A stretch of DNA of 64,000 bases from Aliicoccus persicus (GTDB lineage Bacteria; Bacillota; Bacilli; Staphylococcales; Salinicoccaceae), in contig NZ_FOIT01000002.1 of the NCBI RefSeq assembly GCF_900110815.1, positions 256,892 through 320,891 on the forward strand. The letters are read 5' to 3'. Position 1 is the first letter of the stretch. Each line of letters begins with the position of its first letter. Shown here one piece after another: positions 17,317 to 25,240 of the stretch. The position numbers were made by a program, and so were the translations under genes. Below the pieces are notes generated by a model. That model had not been told where the DNA came from and did no database searches. It saw nothing but the letters and a program-made list of their open reading frames with translations.

Positions 17317-18268
17317 TGCCAGAAACTCCAAATTCGACAGGCACAGTGGCAGAATCCATAATTTCTTGAATCAGCTCACCAGGCGTCGTGAGTGTCATAC
17401 CTTCAATGCTGAGCACAACGCGGTGCGTCAAAATGTACGGTGCGATTTCTTTTACGTCTTCTGGTGTAACGTATTCACGGCCTTGGATCATTGCATAACC
17501 TTGTGCACCACGTACGAGTGCCAAGCTACCACGTGGCGATACACCAAGTTCAAGGTGTGGATGTGTACGTGTCTTATCAACGATTTCCACGATATATTTT
17601 TGAATGGCAGGATCTACATTAATTGTATTTACACGCGATTGGATCTCAAGAATATCTTCAAGCGTCAGAACAGCTTCAACATTGTTTAGCGCATCGTCAT
17701 TTAAGTGTGTATCGATCATGCGCAACTCTTCTTCTAAAGATGGATAGCCAAGGTCGATTTTCATAAAGAAGCGGTCGAGCTGTGCTTCTGGTAAATCAAA
17801 CGTCCCTTGCTTTGATTCAATCGGGTTTTGCGTTGCCAACACGATAAAAGGCGCACGCATCGGAATGCGTGTCCCATCGATTGTCATCTGACGTTCTTCC
17901 ATCACTTCAAGCAGTGAAGACTGCGTACGTGGCGTTGCACGGTTAATCTCATCGACGAGTAAAATGTTTGTATCAACAGGTCCTTTTTTCAGTTCGAACT
18001 CTCGAGTTTTTGGGTTGAAAATATTTAATCCCGTTACATCACTTGGCAGGATGTCCGGTGTGAATTGAATACGTTTAAAATCTCCGTTCAGTGCTTGAGC
18101 AACTGATTTTGATAACATTGTTTTACCAGTTCCAGGTACACTTTCGAAAAGTATATGTCCTTTTTGAATTAAGCTGACAAAAATTAAGTCGAGTACTTTA
18201 TCTTGTCCGATAATCACTTTACCTATTTCATCTTTAAATCGAGTGAGTTGTTCGTTAACATTAACCAT
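17306..18268 (-). CDS. MoxR-family AAA ATPase
   Basis: 320 residues from ATG 18268, which has AAGGAG 10 bp upstream; the longer frame from 18292 contains this ribosome-binding site and is rejected. Walker A VPGTGKTM, Walker B ILLVDEINRA, sensor 1 LATQNPIE and the MoxR C-terminal lid are present. It is the first gene of the module and should act as a chaperone-like ATPase for the DUF58 partner. An ATTATA at 18305-18310 is a minus-strand TATAAT and could be the -10 box. Confidence 0.92.
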   Translation of the reverse strand: MVNVNEQLTRFKDEIGKVIIGQDKVLDLIFVSLIQKGHILFESVPGTGKTMLSKSVAQALNGDFKRIQFTPDILPSDVTGLNIFNPKTREFELKKGPVDTNILLVDEINRATPRTQSSLLEVMEERQMTIDGTRIPMRAPFIVLATQNPIESKQGTFDLPEAQLDRFFMKIDLGYPSLEEELRMIDTHLNDDALNNVEAVLTLEDILEIQSRVNTINVDPAIQKYIVEIVDKTRTHPHLELGVSPRGSLALVRGAQGYAMIQGREYVTPEDVKEIAPYILTHRVVLSIEGMTLTTPGELIQEIMDSATVPVEFGVSGNEV

Positions 18269-18344
18269 AATAATAAGTCTCCTTCGCAACATTTGTTGGT
18301 ATTAATTATACTGGAATATGTATTTAATTAATAGTTGTAATTAC

Positions 18345-18373
18345 TTAGAGTGAACTATCGGCTGTGTTATAAT
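18345..18373 (+). promoter_or_regulatory. Promoter of the DUF368 gene
   Basis: TTAGAG at 18345-18350, a 17-bp spacer and TATAAT at 18368-18373, preceded by TGT (extended -10). It drives the plus-strand gene at 18419 and lies back to back with the probable MoxR promoter. Confidence 0.75.
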
Positions 18374-18418
18374 CAATAATGGTATTAAACTAAACTAATG
18401 TAATGAGGACACATTGAA

Positions 18419-19264
18419 ATGAGATGGACCAATATATTTCGCGGCTTTGCGATGGGGATTACCGAGTTAATCCCAGGTGTATCGAGCGGCACGATCGCTC
18501 TATTACTCGGTGTATATGAACAATTATTATCGTCGATAAAAGGACTGCTCGGCAAGTCATTTCGTGAATCGTTGCGGTTTTTATTCCCGCTCGTCATCGG
18601 TATGGGGATTGCAATATTAACATTATCGAGTGTTATGACATACTTGTTAGAAACACATCCGATTCCAACACAGATGGCATTCGTCGGATTGGTTATCGGA
18701 GTCTTACCAATGCTGTGGCGGTTGTCTCGAGTGAGAGAAACATTTAAGGCACCACAAATTATTATGTTTATAATTGGACTTGGATTGCTAATTGGCATGA
18801 GTTTTATCACGCCAGAAGAAGTTGCACACAGTCCAGAAATCACAACAATGTTGCTTGTTAAATTATTCTTTGCCGGCGTACTTGCTGCAATGACATTGTT
18901 GTTACCTGGTATTTCAGGGTCGTTAGTTCTTTTAATTTTTGGCTACTACTATATAGTCGTGTCATCAATCAATGAACTAACATCGTTAAATTTTACGGTG
19001 TTACCGGTATTGATTGCGGTCGGCCTAGGAATTTTAGTTGGATTGTACGTAGGCAGTGTCGTCATCACTTTCTTATTTACACACTTTAAATATATGACCT
19101 ATGCCGGTGTGATGGGGCTTGTGCTCGGCAGTGTACTGTCAATATATCCAGGATTGCCGACATCTCCAACGATGTGGATCTTGACTATTATTACATTTAT
19201 AATCGGGTTTTCAATCAGCTTCTTACTTGGATTGGTTGGAGAGAAAGAGGCAACTTCAGAATAA
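18419..19264 (+). CDS. DUF368 membrane protein, PopT-type undecaprenyl-phosphate translocase candidate
   Basis: 281-residue polytopic protein with about eight helices. The duplicated motif MGITELIPGVSSGTIALLLGVYEQL and a second LLLPGISGSLVLLIFGYY are diagnostic for DUF368. Members of this family (PopT) were reported to return undecaprenyl phosphate across the membrane for reuse in peptidoglycan and teichoic acid synthesis; that role is carried over from the family. It is followed directly by femX, which fits an envelope role. Its 3' end takes part in a 35-bp tandem duplication. Confidence 0.88.
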   Translation: MRWTNIFRGFAMGITELIPGVSSGTIALLLGVYEQLLSSIKGLLGKSFRESLRFLFPLVIGMGIAILTLSSVMTYLLETHPIPTQMAFVGLVIGVLPMLWRLSRVRETFKAPQIIMFIIGLGLLIGMSFITPEEVAHSPEITTMLLVKLFFAGVLAAMTLLLPGISGSLVLLIFGYYYIVVSSINELTSLNFTVLPVLIAVGLGILVGLYVGSVVITFLFTHFKYMTYAGVMGLVLGSVLSIYPGLPTSPTMWILTIITFIIGFSISFLLGLVGEKEATSE

Positions 19265-19313
19265 GCGAAGTAATGAGGAAAGAGGCAACTTCAGAAGAAC
19301 CGAAGTAATGAGG
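19244..19313 (+). repeat. 35-bp tandem duplication between the DUF368 gene and femX
   Basis: Two copies (19244-19278 and 19279-19313) begin AAAGAGGCAACTTCAGAA and end CGAAGTAATGAGG; they differ at about four bases. Copy 1 holds the last six codons and stop of the DUF368 gene; copy 2 supplies the AGGTG ribosome-binding site of femX. Confidence 0.9.
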
Positions 19314-19320
19314 TGAAATC

Positions 19321-20577
19321 ATGTATAAAACAGTAGAATTATCAGCAGCCGAACATGATAAATTTGTCATGTCGCATCCTGTTGGGGACTTGCTCCAACT
19401 CAGTGGCTGGGCAAAATCTAAAGAACTGACAGACTGGTACAGCCGTCGCATTGCTGTCGCGCGCGATGGTGAAGTCGTCGGTGTCGCAAGTCTGCTCTTT
19501 AAAAAACTGCCGAAGGTGAGCCTGACGATGTGCTACGTATCGCGCGGCTTCGTGTGCGACTTTTCGAACGACGCATTGGTGAGCGCGATGCTCGATGCAG
19601 CGATTGAGGTGGCTAGGGACGAAAAGAGTTACGTGATTAAAATTGATCCCGATATCGAAGTCGAAGGCAATGAAATGTTGATCGATCGACTGAAAGCATA
19701 TGGCTTCAAGCATAGCGGGCTTGTCGACGGCATGAGTAAAGACAACATTCAGCCGAGACAGACGATGGTCACAGACATTACAAAGCCAGATAAAGAGCTG
19801 ATCCAGAGTTTTGAAAGCCAGAACCGCACGCTTGTACGCAGCTCATTTAAGCGCGGAACGAAAGTGGAGCGCGCTGGGCGAGAAGACATGGGGATTTTTA
19901 AGGCGTTGATGGATGAGACAGGTAAACGCAACGGCTTCTTAACACGAGACACGACGTACTTTTTATCGATGTATGATGCTTTGAATCCGACAGGAAACAT
20001 GGAATTGTTCCTGGTGAAGTTAGAGCCAGGTGAGTTGATGGAGACTTTGACAGAGGATAAGGCGAAGCTCGACAAGCAAAAGGCAAAACTTGTGAAGCGC
20101 AGTGAGAAAAAAGATGTCACTGGTGCGATGCGCGATGTGGATGATCAGTTGACTGCAATGGAGAAGCGGATTGAAGAGTTGGGTGAGATTTTAGAGACAC
20201 ATCCTGAGGGGATCTACTTGTCAGGTGCGTTGCTCGCGCTGAGTGGCGAGAAAGCATACTACTTATATGGCGCGTCTTCAGATCACTACCGCTCGTTTTT
20301 GCCAAACCACAACATGCAGTTTACGATGATGCAATATGCTCGGGCGCACGGCGCGAAAAGCTACGATTTCGGTGGTGTCAGCGTTGATCCCGGCGAGGAT
20401 AGTCCGTATTTCGGCTTGTGGCGATTTAAAAAAGCATGGGGCACCGAGGTCAGCGATAAGATTGGCGAATTCGACTACGTGTTGAACAAGCCGGTTTACA
20501 CTTTGCTCGAGAAAGGCGTGCCTCTGGCCCAGAAGGCAAAGGTTAACTTGAACAAGATTTTGAATCGGAAGAAATAG
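19321..20577 (+). CDS. femX: Lipid II:glycine glycyltransferase, FemX/FmhB type
   Basis: 418-residue FemABX-family aminoacyltransferase. The N-terminus (SHPVGDLLQLSGWAKSKELT, YSRRIAVARDGEV) and C-terminus (LPNHNMQFTMMQYARAHGAK, YDFGGVSVDPGEDSPYFGLW) match staphylococcal FmhB closely, including its length of about 420. A coiled-coil arm lies at about residues 240-290 (EDKAKLDKQKAKLVKRSEKK). The enzyme adds the first glycine (or another amino acid) to the lysine of lipid II from aminoacyl-tRNA, at the inner membrane face. Base composition is richer in G+C than most neighbours. It is an essential gene in S. aureus. Confidence 0.92.
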   Translation: MYKTVELSAAEHDKFVMSHPVGDLLQLSGWAKSKELTDWYSRRIAVARDGEVVGVASLLFKKLPKVSLTMCYVSRGFVCDFSNDALVSAMLDAAIEVARDEKSYVIKIDPDIEVEGNEMLIDRLKAYGFKHSGLVDGMSKDNIQPRQTMVTDITKPDKELIQSFESQNRTLVRSSFKRGTKVERAGREDMGIFKALMDETGKRNGFLTRDTTYFLSMYDALNPTGNMELFLVKLEPGELMETLTEDKAKLDKQKAKLVKRSEKKDVTGAMRDVDDQLTAMEKRIEELGEILETHPEGIYLSGALLALSGEKAYYLYGASSDHYRSFLPNHNMQFTMMQYARAHGAKSYDFGGVSVDPGEDSPYFGLWRFKKAWGTEVSDKIGEFDYVLNKPVYTLLEKGVPLAQKAKVNLNKILNRKK

Positions 20578-20610
20578 TTTGATTTGTTTTGTTGATGCTC
20601 GTACTGGAGT

Positions 20611-20687
20611 TGGCACCCCCGAGAATCACGTAAGAGCACCCTTGAGGTTGGACTTTTCAGTCCGATTTCCGGGGTGCTTTTTGTTTT
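20611..20687 (+). terminator. Terminator of femX with two competing 5' arms
   Basis: AGCACCC (20635-20641) pairs with GGGTGCT (20672-20678), followed by TTTTTGTTTT. A small inner stem GGACT/AGTCC lies at 20650-20663. A second upstream arm, GCACCCC at about 20613-20619, could pair with the same GGGGTGC, so two alternative hairpins are possible. Confidence 0.85.
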
Positions 20688-20778
20688 GAGGCGATTTTCG
20701 GTGTACCATTACACTTTTAGTGATGGGTGAAGAAGATCATCCTGTTAGGCAGGTTAACTCGCAATTCTTATTGCGTGC

Positions 20779-20920
20779 CGTGCTCACTCGGGTTAGATAA
20801 AGTAGTAGAGTAAGCACGGATTAGACTTTCGTGCTTACTCGGGCTGAAAAACTGAGTTGAGTAAGCACGGTTTAGACATTCGTGCTTACTCGAGCCAAAA
20901 AACTGAGTTGAGTGAGCACG
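20779..20920. repeat. 51-bp hairpin repeats, locus 1 (three units)
   Basis: Units begin at 20779, 20830 and 20881 (51-bp spacing). Each is a hairpin with arms CGTGCTTACT and AGTAAGCACG (CGTGCTCACT in the first and AGTGAGCACG in the last) around a loop with an A-run (CTGAAAAACTGAG). The same arms recur at 22122-22262 and, as GTGCTCACTC, at 55414-55505. Confidence 0.9.
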
Positions 20921-20941
20921 CGAATGCTGAAGCAGAAATAA

Positions 20942-21817
20942 TTAGAAACGAATTTTATCCTCTTTACGATATTTTCGTATAGTAGCACTGGATATTTCAT
21001 TTTCGCTTAACTGACTCAATATAATGGAGTCCAACTTAAAATGAGGGTTTAGAAACTTCAAGTCTTGAATAAGTTGTCTAACAGCTTCTAATGTTCCAAT
21101 CGATATTCTACATTTTTCACAATGATAAGTTCTTTGTGTAACACGCTGCATCCGGCCATTACACGTTTCGCAGTAAATACCTTTTGCTAAATCCTTGAGT
21201 TTAATGTCATAAAATTGATCATACTTTGAAAAAGGTAAACGACGACTATCGATGAGTGGTATAAAATATGAGTAATCTTCTCGATTCTTCCTCATATGAA
21301 TATCTAAAAAGTAATGTAAAGTATTGTGGATCAGGACTGAATGCTCTCGCTGTAATCCAAACACAGTTCGGTCAGGATTGATAAACACCAAGTAATGTTT
21401 AATTGTCATCGGATATCCAATATCTTTAAGTAACTCGTGAATTGCGCCCTTCTGTCTTTCAATTTGCACATTTAAAGATGTAAACTCTTTCCCTTCTTCA
21501 TAGAAAAAAAGTCCTCGTTCATCAATCTTAATGTTGAAATTATACTTTTTAACTTCAAATATATAGCAAGTGTCGTTTGAAATCACAATGTTGTCGATCT
21601 GAATTTCCTTTTCTCCATTATCATATTTGAATAGCAGGTCTTTCACGTGAATCAAGTTGAACGTTTGAACATAGGTTTGGATAATTTGGTCAAATGATTG
21701 TTCTCCAGACAATCCGAAAGAAAGTTTTTCGAGTTTAATGCGGTTTTCATCATCGAGGTGACTGCGACGAAAGAGGACTTGTAACTGTGAGTGAAGAAAT
21801 GATTTTTTTCGAGTCAT
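20942..21817 (-). CDS. NERD domain protein with C-terminal zinc ribbon
   Basis: 291 residues from ATG 21817; no clear Shine-Dalgarno is seen. The NERD (nuclease-related) fold is at about residues 30-150, with the nuclease-like pattern EIQIDNIVISNDTCYIFEVKKY (D, then E-x-K). A zinc ribbon follows (CETCNGRMQR and CEKC, about residues 220-245), then a HTH-like tail. Role unknown; NERD proteins are often linked to DNA processing. It stands alone between two hairpin-repeat loci. Confidence 0.8.
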   Translation of the reverse strand: MTRKKSFLHSQLQVLFRRSHLDDENRIKLEKLSFGLSGEQSFDQIIQTYVQTFNLIHVKDLLFKYDNGEKEIQIDNIVISNDTCYIFEVKKYNFNIKIDERGLFFYEEGKEFTSLNVQIERQKGAIHELLKDIGYPMTIKHYLVFINPDRTVFGLQREHSVLIHNTLHYFLDIHMRKNREDYSYFIPLIDSRRLPFSKYDQFYDIKLKDLAKGIYCETCNGRMQRVTQRTYHCEKCRISIGTLEAVRQLIQDLKFLNPHFKLDSIILSQLSENEISSATIRKYRKEDKIRF

Positions 21818-21839
21818 ACTACATATATACCACAAATAA

Positions 21840-22110
21840 AAAAATCCTGTTTTTTACAGTTGATAAACATACATACAATAATGTGAAAATTGTGAGCAAA
21901 ACATGCAATAATGAGCAAAAAACACTACAAAAATTTAAAAATTGTATGTGAAAAATTTTTTCTTAAACAGTGTAAAATACATTCAAAACCCCCAAAATCA
22001 GAATGTGGTTTCGGCATCAACTTTTATTTTAGGTAAGATAATTTCTTAAGTGAACTTATCCTCTCACCTAGCCTGCTACTCCAAGCCTAAAAAAGAGGTG
22101 AATTAGCGAA
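21840..22110. other. AT-rich intergenic region upstream of the NERD gene
   Basis: About 270 bp with no credible ORF. It carries the promoter region of the minus-strand NERD gene (not resolved) and the left edge of the next repeat cluster, in which AAAAAAGAGGTGAATTAGC resembles a decayed unit. Nothing else recognised. Confidence 0.6.
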
Positions 22111-22121
22111 GTTGATGATTC

Positions 22122-22313
22122 CGTGCTTACTGAAGCCAAAAAAGAGCGGTGAGTAAGCACGGATTGAGGTTTCGTGCTTACTGAAGCCAAAAAAGAGCGG
22201 TGAGTAAGCACAGATTGAGGTTTCATGCTTACTGAAGCCAAAAAAGAGCGGTGAGTAAGCACGATTAAAGTTTTCCAGCTGTTCGACCAAAAAAATAAGG
22301 TGAAGCAGCACAT
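22122..22313. repeat. 51-bp hairpin repeats, locus 2 (three units plus a variant)
   Basis: Three units start at 22122, 22173 and 22224, each with arms CGTGCTTACT / AGTAAGCACG around GAAGCCAAAAAAGAGCGGTG. A fourth hairpin (about 22278-22312) has different but complementary arms (GCTGTTC and GAAGCAGC) around CCAAAAAAATAAGG. Protein-like readings across this block, with repeated HRSFLASVS, are repeat artefacts. Confidence 0.88.
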
Positions 22314-22350
22314 CAGCCACCTCACCCCTTCAAAAACCCTATAAACCCGA

Positions 22351-22626
22351 TCAAATAATATAACTCTTAAACAAAAAGATATAGATGACACAACCGATTG
22401 AGATCAGGCTTAGCAACATCAGTGTGTAGGAGATGATCTTGTGCGTGAGCATGCTCTCGTCTAGGTTGGGTTCGCTATGTGCAGAGCGATAGCCGACAAA
22501 TGATGTGATCATACTGATGCCAAGCCACATGTATACGTTAATGAAGATGACTTCTCTGTTCAGTATAAAATCTAAGAAAAAAATGAGTTGTAAGAGAATT
22601 AGTAGAACTAATATTACACGCCTCAT
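22351..22626 (-). CDS. Small membrane protein, function unknown
   Basis: 91 residues with three predicted membrane helices (about 3-22, 28-45, 66-88) and a short hydrophilic loop SAHSEPNLDESMLT. AGGTGATGTGA precedes the ATG. I do not recognise a family. It may be read together with the small membrane protein and MFS genes upstream, about 95 bp away. Confidence 0.6.
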   Translation of the reverse strand: MRRVILVLLILLQLIFFLDFILNREVIFINVYMWLGISMITSFVGYRSAHSEPNLDESMLTHKIISYTLMLLSLISIGCVIYIFLFKSYII

Positions 22627-22720
22627 TCACATCACCTCGCTCGAACCTCTCTGTATAAGTCACTCAAATGAATTTCAACCTGATAAAAACCAGTCATGTT
22701 TAAGCGTCCACACCATCAAA

Positions 22721-23056
22721 CTACACCACAAAAATCAACACGACAAATCCAACCATCAACATTGCAGTAAACGCATGAACTAGGAACACGCGGTCCCTAT
22801 CACCAGCCGCGATCTTAAATTTGCCGATTTCGCCTGAACCAACGACAGTCACTGCCATCAACACGAGAAGGAACTGATTCACTGACTCAAGTGGCATCGC
22901 CACGACAACTGAAAAAACGATAAACAACAACCCGACAGCCAGGCGCACGAACCGCACAACCCGCTCAACTCCACCAACCTGCCCCGAAACAACCCCAATA
23001 TTAAATATAGCGAGTGCGCCATATACAATCATGAACAACAGCGTGAGATATATCAT
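22721..23056 (-). CDS. Small four-helix membrane protein, function unknown
   Basis: 111 residues with four predicted helices. Its start overlaps the stop of the MFS gene by 4 bp (ATGA type), so the two are translationally coupled. The loop GSGEIGKFKIAAGDRDR is charged. No family recognised; an accessory to the MFS protein is possible but not shown. Confidence 0.65.
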   Translation of the reverse strand: MIYLTLLFMIVYGALAIFNIGVVSGQVGGVERVVRFVRLAVGLLFIVFSVVVAMPLESVNQFLLVLMAVTVVGSGEIGKFKIAAGDRDRVFLVHAFTAMLMVGFVVLIFVV

Positions 23057-24219
23057 GCAGTAGCTCCTCGTTTTCTAAAGTATTGATAGATAAAGAACGT
23101 CGATAATATTGTGATCAACGCACCTAACCAGAATGGCAGACCTAAATACACGACGAACAACAGGTTAAACGTCAGTGGCCCAAGTATACGTCCAAGACTG
23201 TCCAAAGCATATGTTGTCGATGTCATGCGGCCCATCTCATGATCCTCTGCTTCACGTGTGATCAGCGACGTTAATAGTGTACGCGCGAGTGCATTACCTA
23301 GCATGAGTAAAATCAAAGCGATGCCGGCAAACCACAAGTTTGGCACAAATGGCAACATAATAAACGCAATAATCGTCATCATCTGTCCGGCAATCATGAC
23401 CGGGTATTCCTGATGCGGCTTCAGCGTTCGAATGTATCCGCCTTGAACGGCCGCATTTAACAGACCACCGATAAGGAACAAGACGCCCATTTGAGTTGGT
23501 GTGATTGAAATTAATTCAATCGTTAACAATTGGAATGTGCTTTCCATACCGCTCATCGTAAACATGATTACGAAAGTCGTAATCAACAAAATTCCGACGG
23601 GCTTTAAAAAGTATTCACTCGGAACGATACGCAACTGAGAAACAGGATTTTCTGTCGACGGCTTATATGTCTCTTCGATTTTTATCAGTGCAAAGACGAA
23701 TGCTCCAGCCAGTACTGCCGCAGTCATGTAAAATGCGAAACTTAAGTTGATATCACCGAGGATACCTCCGACACCTGGACCGAAGATAAAGCCAAGTCCG
23801 ATTGACATGCCGATTAATCCCATATATCTTGTGCGTTCTTCACGACTTGAAATATCTGCAACCATGCTTGTTGTTGCCGTGTATAGCGCACCACTGGCGA
23901 TACCGCCGAATACTCTTGCGATATACATGATGACTAAGTTATCGATGTACAGACCGAAGAATAGGAAGCTCAAAGAAAATACAATAAGACCGCCGAGCAA
24001 AACAGGGCGGCGCCCATACTTATCGCTCAGACGACCAAACAATGGCGCGACGATAAAGCCCGCGATTGAATACGTTGCGAGCAACCAGCCGACGTGGACT
24101 GTTGAGACACCTAATTCTGTAACTAGTTCCGGTACGACTGGGATAACCATACTGAACCCGAAATAGATGAGGAATTGAATGATCATTATAAGTAGTAGTT
24201 TTTGATTCAATTGTTTCAT
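23053..24219 (-). CDS. MFS transporter, DHA1 drug-efflux type
   Basis: 388 residues from ATG 24219 (GGAGATACGTT upstream). Twelve helices; motif A is clear after helix 2 (GRLSDKYGRRPVLLGG), and the helix 5 region GLGFIFGPGVGGILG is motif C of drug:H+ antiporters. Substrate unknown. It overlaps the downstream small membrane protein and follows the 57-residue coiled-coil protein by about 10 bp. Confidence 0.88.
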   Translation of the reverse strand: MKQLNQKLLLIMIIQFLIYFGFSMVIPVVPELVTELGVSTVHVGWLLATYSIAGFIVAPLFGRLSDKYGRRPVLLGGLIVFSLSFLFFGLYIDNLVIMYIARVFGGIASGALYTATTSMVADISSREERTRYMGLIGMSIGLGFIFGPGVGGILGDINLSFAFYMTAAVLAGAFVFALIKIEETYKPSTENPVSQLRIVPSEYFLKPVGILLITTFVIMFTMSGMESTFQLLTIELISITPTQMGVLFLIGGLLNAAVQGGYIRTLKPHQEYPVMIAGQMMTIIAFIMLPFVPNLWFAGIALILLMLGNALARTLLTSLITREAEDHEMGRMTSTTYALDSLGRILGPLTFNLLFVVYLGLPFWLGALITILSTFFIYQYFRKRGATA

Positions 24220-24229
24220 AACGTATCTC

Positions 24230-24403
24230 CTATTTATCGGCCGCACGCATAGCTTTGCGCGTTTCTTTAATTTCGTTTTCTATTGACTCTAATTGTTTTT
24301 CAAGGTGTGAAACATCGTTACCCGTACTGCCGAGTTTTTCAATATCACCTTGTAATCGGATATATGTAGATTTCAGTTCAAGTAATTGATCGTTCAAATT
24401 CAT
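24230..24403 (-). CDS. Small coiled-coil protein, SE1832-like family
   Basis: 57 residues from ATG 24403 with AGAGGTG upstream. The sequence MNLNDQLLELKSTYIRLQGD followed by heptads (HLEKQLESIENEI) predicts one helical hairpin. It resembles a short conserved staphylococcal protein family (SE1832-like), from memory. First gene of the MFS operon. Function unknown. Confidence 0.65.
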   Translation of the reverse strand: MNLNDQLLELKSTYIRLQGDIEKLGSTGNDVSHLEKQLESIENEIKETRKAMRAADK

Positions 24404-24507
24404 TGAGAACACCTCTTTCATACATGTATCATATCATAATAGGGATTGGTAAATTAATTCATTTGTTAGTGAATTTTGAACGAATGGATAGCAAACCAAA
24501 ATAACAC

Positions 24508-24536
24508 TTGAAAACACGAACTTTAATGTATATTAT
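24508..24536 (+). promoter_or_regulatory. Promoter of the YczE-like gene and purine permease
   Basis: TTGAAA (24508-24513), a 17-bp spacer and TATTAT (24531-24536). It is placed 33 bp before the GTG start at 24569. Confidence 0.7.
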
Positions 24537-24568
24537 TGAAACATAGTTCGGGTGTGAGGAGAATCGTT

Positions 24569-25240
24569 GTGCAGGTTAAGTTATTGAAGAAGTGGTTGTA
24601 TTTCTTTTATGGTTTAGTCGTTTTGGCACTCGGTGTCGGATTAACGATAAAAGGACAGATGTGGGGGCTTGGCTCGTGGGATGTCCTGCATTACGGACTG
24701 TATACAACGTTTGGTCTAACCGTTGGATCCTGGGCAATTATCGTCGGAATTATCATCGTAGTCGCGACTGCGATCGGTACGAGAAAGTGGCCGCAACTCG
24801 GCGTGTACGTCAACTTATTTACAGTCGGGGTATTCATTGATGTTTTCTTATTTATTCTACCCGACGTCGAAGGTTGGTTATTACACAGTATATTTTACAT
24901 GCTTGGTGTGATCATTTTATCTTACGGTATCGCAACGTATATCTCACCGAATCTCGGTGCAGGTCCGCGCGATAGTTTGATGTTGTTAATTGCAGACAAG
25001 TTTAATTTGAAGATTTCAACTTCACGAAACCTCATGGAGTTGTTCGCTGCAACATCAGGTTTCTTGCTTGGTGGTCCGGTGTTTATCGGTACGTTGTTCA
25101 TCATTTTATTTTTAGGTAAGTGCATAGAGTTGTGGTTGCCAGTAACTCGCAGCCTACTCGTTAAGTTTCTCGGCAGTGACGATCCGTCAATCATTCGGAT
25201 AAAAAATCAAACAAGCTATAAGAAAAGAGGCGTACAATGA
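24569..25240 (+). CDS. YczE/YitT-like integral membrane protein
   Basis: 223 residues from GTG 24569, which follows GAGGAG by 8 bp; a TTG at 24536 would lie inside the -10 box and is rejected. Five helices; GLGSWDVLHYGLYTTFGLTVGSW and SPNLGAGPRDSLMLLI are hallmarks of the YczE group. Function in this family is not settled. Its stop overlaps the start of the purine permease by 4 bp. Confidence 0.82.
   Translation: MQVKLLKKWLYFFYGLVVLALGVGLTIKGQMWGLGSWDVLHYGLYTTFGLTVGSWAIIVGIIIVVATAIGTRKWPQLGVYVNLFTVGVFIDVFLFILPDVEGWLLHSIFYMLGVIILSYGIATYISPNLGAGPRDSLMLLIADKFNLKISTSRNLMELFAATSGFLLGGPVFIGTLFIILFLGKCIELWLPVTRSLLVKFLGSDDPSIIRIKNQTSYKKRGVQ

Noticed and set aside
17213-17689. 158-residue plus-strand ORF
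   Set aside because: Shadow of the MoxR and DUF58 genes.
22068-22391. Minus-strand ORF with repeated HRSFLASVS
   Set aside because: It is a translation of the 51-bp hairpin repeats; there is no start signal and the other strand repeats in the same way.
25200-25240. Purine riboswitch before the NCS2 permease
   Set aside because: The gene overlaps the upstream gene by 4 bp, leaving no leader.
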